Below are positions 52,755 to 60,339 of a stretch of 64,000 nucleotides of DNA, piece by piece (the first letter of the stretch is position 1; every line of letters starts with the position of its first letter). The translations under genes and the position numbers were made by a program. Location: the NCBI GenBank assembly GCA_947624375.1, contig CANQKD010000001.1, positions 234,902 through 298,901 of the forward strand, written 5' to 3'. The DNA comes from an uncultured Clostridia bacterium (GTDB taxonomy: Bacteria > Bacillota > Clostridia > Oscillospirales > Ruminococcaceae). Below the pieces are notes generated by a model that saw only the letters and a program-made list of their open reading frames with translations, was not told the origin of the DNA and made no database searches.

Positions 52755-53325
52755 ATTTTTAACGCAGCTTGAGGGGCGGCTGAATGGTTTGCCAGATGAA
52801 GATATAAAACGCTCGCTGGACTATTACGGCGAGATGATAGACGACAGGCTGGAGGACGGCATGGAAGAGGCGCAGGCGGTGGCTGACATTGGCGGCATGG
52901 ACAGCATTGTGGCTGAGATACTGGCAGATGTGCCTTTGCAAAAGCTGGTCAAAAGGCGTGTAAAACCAAAACGTGCGCTGAAAGGCTTGGAGATAGCTTT
53001 GCTGGTTTTGGGCTCGCCGGTGTGGGCTTCGCTTTTGCTTGCTGCTGCGATAGTAATATTCGCGCTGTACATTGTGCTGTGGTCGGTGGTCGTTTCGCTT
53101 TACGCGGTGTTTATATCGTTTGCGGCGGCGGTGGCGGCAGGCATTTTCGATATGTGTCTTACGCTGTTCAAGGGCGCGGCGCTGCAGGCGATGATGTATT
53201 TTGGCTTAGCGCTGGTTTGCGCAGGGCTGACGATACTGTTTTTCCACATAGGAAATCTGGCGGCAAAGGGCGCTGCGATTCTGGGCAAGAAGATACTGAT
53301 ATGCATAAAGAAGTGCTTTATATGA
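52741..53325 (+). CDS. DUF1700-family membrane protein
   Basis: A 194-residue protein. The cytosolic N-terminal HAAS-like region (about 1-80) carries KNEFLTQLEGRLNGLPDEDIKRSLDYYGEMIDDRLEDGMEEAQAV interrupted by the expected turn, a pattern common to DUF1700. The remainder has four hydrophobic helices (about 88-110, 112-145, 152-172 and 165-185). The start at 52741 has GAGGGAGG upstream. It is co-transcribed with padR and the DUF4097 gene; this trio is widespread and linked to envelope stress sensing, though without a fixed role. Confidence 0.9.
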   Translation: MTKNEFLTQLEGRLNGLPDEDIKRSLDYYGEMIDDRLEDGMEEAQAVADIGGMDSIVAEILADVPLQKLVKRRVKPKRALKGLEIALLVLGSPVWASLLLAAAIVIFALYIVLWSVVVSLYAVFISFAAAVAAGIFDMCLTLFKGAALQAMMYFGLALVCAGLTILFFHIGNLAAKGAAILGKKILICIKKCFI

Positions 53326-53348
53326 TTTTTTGAAAGGTTTGAAAAGGT

Positions 53349-54206
53349 ATGAAAAAAGGTAAAAAAATATCCCTGATAGCGGCGGCGGTGCTGATACTGG
53401 CAGGCGGTGTGGTATCGGGCACGGCATACGCGCTTTCGGGGTTTGACATAACTAAGTTCAACTCAATTCAGTACAGTGAAAAAGAGTACGAATTTACGGC
53501 GGATATAGAAGATATACGCATTGAGACTGTGGAATGTGACGTGCAGCTTGTGACATCTGAAGACGGCAAATACCATGTGAAAGTTTATGACAGTGATGAT
53601 ATTTATCACAAGGTAAGCTACGAAAACGGCGTGCTTGAAATTATACGGTATGACGACCGAAAATGGTGGGAAAGCATGGATATTGACTTTTTCTCGGAAG
53701 AAATGGCAATGACCGTGGCTGTGCCGCAAAACGAGTTTGAGAAGATATACGCCGAGAGTGTGAGCGGTGACATTGAGATAGGCAGTGAGTTTAGCTTTGG
53801 CAGTGCGGAAATTGAAACGACAAGCGGAGATGTAGATTTCAGCGGCGAGGCACAAGAGAAGCTGGAAGTTTCGACGGTGAGCGGAGATATAACAATAAGC
53901 GGCGTGAACACCAAAAAGGCTTTTATTGAGACAACGAGCGGCGAAGTTAAGCTGAAAAGCGTTATTGCCGATAAGGCGGAGATAACGAGTGTGAGCGGCG
54001 ACATAACGTTTGACGGCTGCGACGGCAAGGAATTTAACGTTGACACGACAAGCGGCGATGTTAAGGGAACGCTGCTAAGCGGAAAGGACTTTTCTACCGA
54101 CACTGTAAGCGGCGATATTGACCTGCCGAAAGCTGAGGAAAACGGCTCATTTAATGTAGCGACCGTGAGCGGCGATGTGAAGCTTGAGATCAAGGAGCCC
54201 CGGTAA
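53349..54206 (+). CDS. DUF4097 beta-repeat protein (LiaG-like adhesin fold)
   Basis: A 285-residue protein with a signal anchor (about 7-27, ISLIAAAVLILAGGVVSGTAYAL) and an extracellular beta-helix of short repeats built around TVSGDI, TTSGEV, and SVSGDIT, the classical DUF4097 pattern. The N-terminal part has SEKEYEFTADIEDIRIETVECDV. Related LiaG is part of the Bacillus cell envelope stress locus. It follows the DUF1700 gene by 23 bases and overlaps the next gene by one base. Position of the repeats (about 130-285) implies a rigid stalk at the membrane. Confidence 0.9.
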   Translation: MKKGKKISLIAAAVLILAGGVVSGTAYALSGFDITKFNSIQYSEKEYEFTADIEDIRIETVECDVQLVTSEDGKYHVKVYDSDDIYHKVSYENGVLEIIRYDDRKWWESMDIDFFSEEMAMTVAVPQNEFEKIYAESVSGDIEIGSEFSFGSAEIETTSGDVDFSGEAQEKLEVSTVSGDITISGVNTKKAFIETTSGEVKLKSVIADKAEITSVSGDITFDGCDGKEFNVDTTSGDVKGTLLSGKDFSTDTVSGDIDLPKAEENGSFNVATVSGDVKLEIKEPR

Positions 54207-54559
54207 TGGAGATAAGATACATTCACGAGCCGACAGATCTGCAATGCGGTCAGGCGGTACTGGCCATGGTACTGGGAAAAGAAGTGAGCGAGATCGTGGC
54301 GTTTTTGGGCAACGAGCGCGAAACGGATCTGAAAGAGATGAAACGCACGCTGAGGGCGTTCGGGGCTGAGATTTCGGACGAGCGGAAAGAGGCGCACAAA
54401 AAAAGCGACCTGCCGCAGCTTTGCCTTTTGAGCCTTGAAACGCCTCGCTGCTGGCACTGGTCGCTATATTGTGATGGGGTATTTTACGATCCCGAACATG
54501 GTGTGCACTCTGACTTTCCTGTCTGCAAGCGCAAATACTTCTGGGAGATCAATCTATAG
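54206..54559 (+). CDS. Papain-fold (C39-like) cysteine protease-like protein
   Basis: A 117-residue protein whose start codon overlaps the DUF4097 stop (TAATG). The segment TDLQCGQAVLAMVLGKEVSEI puts a Cys (residue 14) at the N-cap of a helix as in C39 peptidases and related papain-like folds; a His at 83 in CWHWSLYCDG and Asp95 in FYDPEHG complete a plausible Cys-His-Asp triad. Gln13 sits at the oxyanion position. It has no signal peptide or membrane segment. C39 domains normally remove leader peptides in bacteriocin exporters; a free-standing small member joined to a PadR/DUF1700/DUF4097 operon is unusual. Its last ten bases overlap a convergent lipoprotein gene. Confidence 0.7.
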   Translation: MEIRYIHEPTDLQCGQAVLAMVLGKEVSEIVAFLGNERETDLKEMKRTLRAFGAEISDERKEAHKKSDLPQLCLLSLETPRCWHWSLYCDGVFYDPEHGVHSDFPVCKRKYFWEINL

Positions 54560-55109
54560 GCTGCCCTGCATCATCAAGAGTCCAGCCGGTATCGGTGGCA
54601 GGGTTTGGGTAGCCGCCTATGATATTGCTGTCTACACTATCAGACCAAATGACTATAGTTGGCACGCCGTTTTCAAACACCACGCTGAATACACTGTTTT
54701 CGGCTTCGGCGAGAGAAACACTGACCGCGTTTTGTATATCGGCTGCGGCTTCTTCGATAGTTTCGGGCTGCTGCGCAGGCACTGCGGCGGTAGCTTCGTT
54801 TGCGGCGATTATCACTATATCATCAAGTTCGCCGTCGGGGATAGTTACTTCATTTGACGAACATTTATCGCTGTAGGACAAAAGGGCTGTATATATTTCC
54901 TTTGCCTTATTGTTTGCGTTGTCTAATCTTTCGGTGATACTTTCACTTTCATCTGCCGCACTTCCCTGCTCTGTATATACGCTGTCAGGCTGTGGGGCTG
55001 CGCTTTGTTGTGAAACGCTGCTGCTGTCAGTCTTTGACGCTCCGCAGGCGGCGCATGAAAATGCGCATAATATAGAAGCAAGCATTATGGAAATTTTTCT
55101 GAGTTTCAT
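54549..55109 (-). CDS. Small lipoprotein, longer paralogue
   Basis: A 186-residue lipoprotein (lipobox ASCAACG-type, Cys about 22) with a Ser-rich linker QQSAAPQPDSVYTEQGSAADE, a helical section (SITERLDNANNKAKEIYTALLSY) and a C-terminal pilin/type II pseudopilin-like patch (SNEVTIPDGELDD, VFENGVPTIVIWSD, NIIGGYPNPATD). That order (helix, then beta) is reminiscent of prepilin-like fold domains, but this is a weak inference. It shares the first about 60 residues with the neighbouring 85-residue lipoprotein, so it arose by duplication. GGAGG precedes the ATG. Confidence 0.75.
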   Translation of the reverse strand: MKLRKISIMLASILCAFSCAACGASKTDSSSVSQQSAAPQPDSVYTEQGSAADESESITERLDNANNKAKEIYTALLSYSDKCSSNEVTIPDGELDDIVIIAANEATAAVPAQQPETIEEAAADIQNAVSVSLAEAENSVFSVVFENGVPTIVIWSDSVDSNIIGGYPNPATDTGWTLDDAGQPID

Positions 55110-55122
55110 AAAATTACCTCCG

Positions 55123-55380
55123 TTAGTTTTGCCCTACGGCTTTTTCAAGAGTCCTGTCGGTCTCGGTGGCGGTAAATACATCTTCAGCGCAAGAGTTTGC
55201 CATGTCTGAGCTTTCGGCGATATTCTCATCTGCCGCACTTCCCTGCTCTGTAGATATGTTGTCAAGCTGTGAGACCGCGCTATCTTGTGAAACGCTGCTG
55301 CTGTCGGATTTTGACGCTCCGCAGGCGGCGCATGAAAATGCGCATAAGATCAGGGCAATCAGTTTGGAAATTCTTTTCAT
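55123..55380 (-). CDS. Small lipoprotein, shorter paralogue
   Basis: An 85-residue lipoprotein with signal LIALILCAFSCAACG and a Ser-rich linker almost identical to that of the next gene (ASKSDSSSVSQ, STEQGSAADE). After about residue 60 the sequence diverges and ends quickly (MANSCAEDVFTATETDRTLE). It may be a truncated copy left after tandem duplication, or a short functional protein. It lies 13 bases upstream of the longer paralogue on the same strand. Confidence 0.7.
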   Translation of the reverse strand: MKRISKLIALILCAFSCAACGASKSDSSSVSQDSAVSQLDNISTEQGSAADENIAESSDMANSCAEDVFTATETDRTLEKAVGQN

Positions 55381-55457
55381 TTATAACGCCCCTGATATTG
55401 TTATAGAAATCACCTATATATTAACACACATTTGCAGGAATGTCAATATATCAATAC

Positions 55458-55490
55458 AAAAATACCGTTCGGCAAAAGTCGGACGGCATT
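55458..55490 (-). terminator. Terminator of cysK
   Basis: Minus-strand GCCGTCCG / CGAACGGT imperfect stem followed by ATTTTTGT, shortly after the cysK stop. Confidence 0.65.
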
Positions 55491-55506
55491 TTGTTGTTTA
55501 TTAAGT

Positions 55507-56436
55507 TCAGTCGGCGAACATGGGGGTGGAAAGGTAGCGATCGCCTGTATCGGGAAGAAGCGCGACTATTACTTTGCCCTTATTTTCGGGGCGTTTTGCA
55601 AGCTGCGCGGCTGCCCAGACTGCTGCGCCCGAAGAAATGCCGACCAGTATGCCCTCGCTGCGCGCGATAGCCTTACCGGTTGCAAAGGCATCTTCATTCT
55701 CAACGGGGATTATTTCGTCATAAATAGAAGTGTTCAGCGTATCGGGGACGAAGCCTGCGCCTATGCCCTGAATTTTGTGCGGACCTGCTGTACCCTTTGA
55801 AAGCACGGGCGAACTTGCAGGCTCAACGGCTACTATCTTTACATCGGGCTTTTTGGATCTGAGGTATTCGCCGACGCCTGAAAGTGTACCGCCTGTGCCC
55901 ACGCCTGCAACGAATATATCTACCTTGCCGTCGGTATCGTTCCAGATCTCGGGACCTGTGGTCGACAAATGCGCGGCAGGGTTTGCAGGGTTGGTAAACT
56001 GACCCGGGATAAAGCTGCCGGGGGTATTTGCGGCAAGCTCGTTTGCCTTTTCAATTGCGCCTTTCATGCCCTTTGCGCCCTCGGTCAGCACGAGCTGCGC
56101 GCCATATGCTTTGAGAAGATTTCTTCTTTCAACGCTCATCGTTTCGGGCATGGTAAGTATTATCTTATATCCTCTTGCTGCTGCTACTGCTGCGAGACCT
56201 ATGCCTGTATTTCCGCTGGTAGGCTCGATTATTACAGAGCCCTCTTTCAGCGCGCCCTTTGCCTCGGCATCTTCTATCATAGCTTTGGCTATTCTGTCTT
56301 TAACGCTGCCTGCGGGATTAAAATACTCAAGCTTTGCTATAACGGTAGCTTCAAGACCGTTTTCCTTATTGAAATTTACAAGCTCCAGAAGCGGAGTACC
56401 TCCGATAAGATCGGTAAGTGACTTATTGATCGCCAT
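55507..56436 (-). CDS. cysK: Cysteine synthase A
   Basis: A 309-residue PLP enzyme that makes cysteine from O-acetylserine and sulfide. The PLP-Lys is about residue 46 in [11 protein letters not shown]; the substrate loop [10 protein letters not shown] (71-80) is intact; the cofactor phosphate loop GTGGTLSG lies near 177-184. The C-terminal SSGAAVWAA matches. GGAGAG precedes the ATG. The transcript has a leader of about 140 bases with a 12-residue ORF (56497-56535). No cysE is in the window. Confidence 0.96.
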   Translation of the reverse strand: MAINKSLTDLIGGTPLLELVNFNKENGLEATVIAKLEYFNPAGSVKDRIAKAMIEDAEAKGALKEGSVIIEPTSGNTGIGLAAVAAARGYKIILTMPETMSVERRNLLKAYGAQLVLTEGAKGMKGAIEKANELAANTPGSFIPGQFTNPANPAAHLSTTGPEIWNDTDGKVDIFVAGVGTGGTLSGVGEYLRSKKPDVKIVAVEPASSPVLSKGTAGPHKIQGIGAGFVPDTLNTSIYDEIIPVENEDAFATGKAIARSEGILVGISSGAAVWAAAQLAKRPENKGKVIVALLPDTGDRYLSTPMFAD

Positions 56437-56496
56437 AAATATCTCTCCTTAAAAATAATGAAATTTACTATTAAAATGTCGGCTGCTCACACAGTA

Positions 56497-56535
56497 TCAA
56501 CATCGCATTATTCTACGCACTATTATATTCATCAT
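56497..56535 (-). CDS. Candidate leader peptide upstream of cysK
   Basis: A 12-residue ORF, MMNIIVRRIMRC, with a very strong ribosome site (GAGGAGGGG) in the cysK leader, 60 bases before cysK. Its last sense codon is Cys (TGT), preceded by Arg-rich IVRRIMR. Arg/Cys-ended leader peptides are known upstream of sulfur genes in Actinobacteria, where ribosome stalling at Cys codons couples expression to cysteine supply. There is no evident terminator after it, so if regulatory it may act on translation or mRNA folding. Confidence 0.5.
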   Translation of the reverse strand: MMNIIVRRIMRC

Positions 56536-56578
56536 TGCGCCCCTCCTCTAATACATAAAACCTATATGCATTATAGGT

Positions 56579-56607
56579 ATTATAACACGTTAAAAGCTGT
56601 TTGTCAA
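56579..56607 (-). promoter_or_regulatory. Promoter of cysK
   Basis: Minus-strand TTGACA (56602-56607) and TATAAT (56579-56584), 17-base spacer. The transcript would begin with an ACCTATA/TATAGGT stem-loop (about 56560-56578), then the leader ORF. Confidence 0.85.
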
Positions 56608-56684
56608 GAGTTTTCTGAAAAAAATTTTCAAAAAATTTGGCAAACAGCTTATTGCTTTTAAACAAGTACAATTTTACGGCACTT

Positions 56685-58778
56685 TTAACCGCGGAGCTTT
56701 TCTAGCAGCTGGTTTACATCGACAGGCTTTGTAATAAAGTCGTCCATACCGCTGGCGAATGCTTTATCGCGCTCTTCGGCAAAGGAGTTTGCGGTGCAGG
56801 CGAATATTCTGACCGTTTTTGCATCGGGGCGATCCAGCGCTCTTACTGCTTTTGCGGTCTCAAAGCCGTCCATTTCGGGCATCAGAAGATCCATAAGTAT
56901 TATGCCGTAAGTATCGGGAGCGGACTCGCTGAAAATTTGCAGGGCTTTTTTGCCGTTTTCTGCAAGAGTTGCTTTGAAGCCCTCGCCCTCTAAAAGCTCT
57001 ACCAGAATCTCGCCGTTGAGTTCATTATCCTCGGCAATGAGTATACCCGGCTTTTCGCCGCCTGCAAAATAGGCTGCGCTGTCTGTCTTTTCCTGCGGCT
57101 GGGTAGGTTTTGCAAGGAAAGTGAAAGTAAAGGTACTTCCCTCTCCTTTTTTGCTTACGCAGGTGAGGTCGCCGCCCATAAGACGGGCAAGTCTGCGGCT
57201 GATAGACAGCCCGAGACCCGTTCCCTGATTGCCTTTAGAAACGGTTTCAAGTTCCTGCGAGAACACGCTGAAGATATGCTTTTGAAATTCCTCGCTCATG
57301 CCCTTGCCTGTATCTGCAACGGTAACGGTGGTGAGCACATTGCCGTCAGCTGCATCTGCCTGGGTGAAAGAAACGCTTACTTTGCCGCCCTCGGCAGTGA
57401 ATTTACGGGCGTTATCCAAAAGGTTGAGAAGCACCTGCTGTATACGGACATCGTCTGCCAAGACCCACGGATGTGCGAGGTCATGATCGAGCGTGAAGTT
57501 TATATTTTTATCCTCAAATACGCCTGACTCGATAGAACGGATAGTCTGCGCGACAAAACTAAGGTCTACGGGGCGCAGGACAAGCTCCATTTTGTTGGCT
57601 TCCAGCTTAGAAGAATCGAGAATATCATTGACCAGCGACAGAAGATATTTTGCTGTTACAGACGACTGGCGCAGATAGCCCTGCATCTTCTCTTTGTCAT
57701 CTATCTTCTGCGACATAAGGTAGTTGAGACCTATAAGCCCGTTGAGGGGTGTGCGTATCTCGTGGCTCATTGTGGACAAAAATCTGCCCTTGGCTTTGGC
57801 ATCTGCCTTACTTGCGGCGATGCGTATTCTCTGGTTTGCTAAGATGATCACAAGTATTATTATAATAATGAAGGCGATTATCGAGATCGCGACTGCGTAC
57901 CTGTATCTTTCTATAAAATCGAGGAAAGTATAGTGATACTGGTTTTCCATAACGCCCTGAATGGTAAAGTTGCCTATTTCGTCTTCGCTGAGGAGGTCTA
58001 TGGATTTATCAAGTATGCTGACAAGTACTGCGCCGTCTTCCATCGAAGGACCTGCCTGACCCTCTTTAAAGGTAACTACCGCAGAAAAGCACATCTCATC
58101 TTCAAGACCACGCACGGGTATGACTTTGAGCTGTTCATATTTAGGTTTTGAGAGCCAGTATTCAACGACGAACTGATTTTGTATCATAAGGTCGGCATCG
58201 CCCGATTTTACGGCATCAAAGCAGTCGGAAATAGTTTCATAGTCTTTAAGTACGAAATTAGGGAAAGCCTTTTCAAGGACTTTTTTCAGAGTCTGAGAGC
58301 CTGTTGATACCGCGACTGTCCAGTCGGCATCGGGGCGGAAATCGAGGTTTTCTTTAGCAACAACGACTTTACGACTGGAAAAATACGGCTTACTTATAAG
58401 AATACCGTTGGCATTTTTATTTTCTTCGTTATACTCAACGCTGGTGACGAGGTCGAAGCCGCCGTCTATAAGAATGTCATATGTAACGCTGCCGCCGGGC
58501 AAAGGGGCATACTCAAAATTTATGCCGCATATCTTGCTTACCCTATCGAGCACATATCGCGAAATGCCCTGAAACTCGCCGTCTTTATCAGAAAAAGAGA
58601 CGGGTATCCTATCCTGCACAAAGCCCACTTTTACTGTTTTGTGCGAATCTATATACGCCTGCTCCTGCGCAGTGAAGTCGGGCGTTTGCCCCTGCGCGGA
58701 TACAGGCACGGTGGGGGCGCAAATCAGCATTACTGCAACAGCAGCAAGGATAGTAAGCACTTTTAATGCCTTGCGCAT
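56685..58778 (-). CDS. Hybrid histidine kinase with extracellular solute-binding sensor
   Basis: A 697-residue membrane kinase with a cleavable signal peptide (about 1-29, ending PVSAQG), an extracellular family 3 solute-binding domain (about 33-270; VKVGFVQDRIPVSFSDKDGEF, FDLVTSVEYNEENKN, WTVAVSTGSQTLKKVLEKAF), one TM (about 290-312), HisKA with phospho-His in TMSHEIRTPLNG (about 337), HATPase (LLNLLDNARKFTAEGG, VADTGKGMSEEF, GTGLGLSISRR), and one receiver with Asp about 628 in ILMDLLMPEMDG. It should sense a polar amino acid-like ligand outside the cell. It lacks an HPt. The gene has its own promoter and is transcribed toward cysK. Confidence 0.95.
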   Translation of the reverse strand: MRKALKVLTILAAVAVMLICAPTVPVSAQGQTPDFTAQEQAYIDSHKTVKVGFVQDRIPVSFSDKDGEFQGISRYVLDRVSKICGINFEYAPLPGGSVTYDILIDGGFDLVTSVEYNEENKNANGILISKPYFSSRKVVVAKENLDFRPDADWTVAVSTGSQTLKKVLEKAFPNFVLKDYETISDCFDAVKSGDADLMIQNQFVVEYWLSKPKYEQLKVIPVRGLEDEMCFSAVVTFKEGQAGPSMEDGAVLVSILDKSIDLLSEDEIGNFTIQGVMENQYHYTFLDFIERYRYAVAISIIAFIIIIILVIILANQRIRIAASKADAKAKGRFLSTMSHEIRTPLNGLIGLNYLMSQKIDDKEKMQGYLRQSSVTAKYLLSLVNDILDSSKLEANKMELVLRPVDLSFVAQTIRSIESGVFEDKNINFTLDHDLAHPWVLADDVRIQQVLLNLLDNARKFTAEGGKVSVSFTQADAADGNVLTTVTVADTGKGMSEEFQKHIFSVFSQELETVSKGNQGTGLGLSISRRLARLMGGDLTCVSKKGEGSTFTFTFLAKPTQPQEKTDSAAYFAGGEKPGILIAEDNELNGEILVELLEGEGFKATLAENGKKALQIFSESAPDTYGIILMDLLMPEMDGFETAKAVRALDRPDAKTVRIFACTANSFAEERDKAFASGMDDFITKPVDVNQLLEKLRG

Positions 58779-58813
58779 TTTATCAACTTCCTCTCAGTCA
58801 TACTTTACAAAAC

Positions 58814-58842
58814 ATTATACTACCGTAAAATTCATTTGTCAA
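58814..58842 (-). promoter_or_regulatory. Promoter of the solute-sensing hybrid kinase
   Basis: Minus-strand TTGACA (58837-58842) and TATAAT (58814-58819), 17-base spacer, 35 bases before the ATG. Confidence 0.8.
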
Positions 58843-58850
58843 TGATTTTT

Positions 58851-60221
58851 TCAAGCATCTGTATCTTCCGCATTTTTATCTTCTTCATCGCCGTGGGGCA
58901 GCATACTAAAGAACACCACGCCGAACGGGATAGTCACGGGAAGTGACAGAAGAAGCGACACGGGCTGGGCTTCCTGAATGCCTGAAAGACCGCGCAGATC
59001 GGCGAGAATAAGCAAGGCAGGTATAAAAAACAGACCGCTGCGAAGTGATGAAAGTATTGAAGCGCCTAGGCGTTTACCGGTACTTTGGTAGAGCATTTCA
59101 ACTGCCATACACGGAGGAAGCACCATATTTGCCAGAGCTTGCAGGCGAAGAGCCCTCACGCCGATGCGGATAACTTCGATGTCGTCGCGGAAGATGCCGA
59201 TAAGGCTGCCCGAAAATACGAAAAGCACAGCACAGCCGACTACTATTATACATTCTGAAACTAAAACCGTAAAACGAAACGCCTTGCGGAGCCTGTCATA
59301 CTTGGCGGCGCCATAGTTAAAGCCTGAAACAGGCTGGAAGCCCTGACCTATACCGAGGGCTACAGAGAATGCGAAGAACACGATTCTTGTAACGATACTC
59401 ATAGCTGCGACCGCGGCATCGCCATAGACTTTACACTGAGAATTGAGCATTACGGTGGTTATGCTGTTGAGCCCTTGGCGCAGAAGGCTGGGAAAGCCCG
59501 TTGCCATGATATTTGCAATTAGCAGAAAGCTGCCTTTTCTGATATTGGAAAGAGAAAGCTTGGTGTCTGTTCTGCCGGTGAGGAACATTGCGGCGAGAAT
59601 ACCCCAGCTGACGAGCTGGCTGAGAGCGGTAGAAAGCCCTGCGCCTGCTATGCCCATATCCAGCACGAACATGAAAATGGGGTCGCCTATCATATTAAGG
59701 ACTGCGCCTGTCATCAGCCCGACCATACCGAGCGCTGCCCTGCCCTCGTAACGGAGGATATTATTCAGCGTAAGGCTGGAGGACATGAACGGGGCGGCTA
59801 TAAGTATGTAAGTTATATAGGTCTTGGCATAGGGGGCTATAGTTTTTGTACTGCCGAGGAGGTAGACTATATCTTCAAGAAAGACAAAGCCTATAACTGT
59901 GATAAGCAGACCGCAGGCAAACGAAGATGCGAAGCCCAAAGATGCGTGCACCGAGCCTTTTTCGACATCACGGTTGCCGAGGGCGCGTGAGATTATGCTG
60001 CCGCTGCCCTGACCGAACATAAAGCCGAAAGCCTGGATTATCGCCATAAAGCCGAACACGACGCCGACTGCGCCGCTTGCGCTTGTGCCGAGTTTGCCGA
60101 CAAACGCGGTATCGACGAGGTTATATATATTGGTGACGAGCATTGAGATTATTGTTGGTACTGACAATGTCAGTATGAGCCGTGGGATAGGCGTTTGCGT
60201 CATTTTTTCATACTGTGTCAT
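58851..60221 (-). CDS. MATE-family efflux transporter
   Basis: A 456-residue twelve-helix pump of the MATE (NorM/DinF-like) family, opening with MTQTPIPRLILTLSVPTIISMLVTNIYNLVDTAFVGKLGT broken by the first helix turn. FGQGSGSIISRALG, the second-half repeat LRQGLNSITTVMLNSQ and GIGQGFQPVSGFNYGA are clear family signatures. It would extrude cationic compounds or antibiotics in exchange for Na+ or H+. The C-terminus is acidic (EEDKNAEDTDA). Promoter TTGCAA (60276-60281)/TATACT (60253-60258) precedes it. Substrate unknown. Confidence 0.93.
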   Translation of the reverse strand: MTQYEKMTQTPIPRLILTLSVPTIISMLVTNIYNLVDTAFVGKLGTSASGAVGVVFGFMAIIQAFGFMFGQGSGSIISRALGNRDVEKGSVHASLGFASSFACGLLITVIGFVFLEDIVYLLGSTKTIAPYAKTYITYILIAAPFMSSSLTLNNILRYEGRAALGMVGLMTGAVLNMIGDPIFMFVLDMGIAGAGLSTALSQLVSWGILAAMFLTGRTDTKLSLSNIRKGSFLLIANIMATGFPSLLRQGLNSITTVMLNSQCKVYGDAAVAAMSIVTRIVFFAFSVALGIGQGFQPVSGFNYGAAKYDRLRKAFRFTVLVSECIIVVGCAVLFVFSGSLIGIFRDDIEVIRIGVRALRLQALANMVLPPCMAVEMLYQSTGKRLGASILSSLRSGLFFIPALLILADLRGLSGIQEAQPVSLLLSLPVTIPFGVVFFSMLPHGDEEDKNAEDTDA

Positions 60222-60252
60222 TTAGCTGCCTCATTTCTGCGAATATAATATA

Positions 60253-60281
60253 AGTATAGCACAATTCAAATTTTTTTGCAA
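60253..60281 (-). promoter_or_regulatory. Promoter of the MATE gene
   Basis: Minus-strand TTGCAA (60276-60281) and TATACT (60253-60258), 17-base spacer. Confidence 0.7.
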
Positions 60282-60287
60282 CCACGC

Positions 60288-60321
60288 AAAAAGATGTTCC
60301 CCACAAAGGAGAACATCTTTT
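60288..60321 (-). terminator. Terminator of the surface protein gene
   Basis: AAAAGATGTTC / GAACATCTTTT stem (11 bp) with an A/T run, located about 20 bases past the surface protein stop. The MATE -35 is adjacent. Confidence 0.85.
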
Positions 60322-60339
60322 GTTATTTTGTTTTACAGC

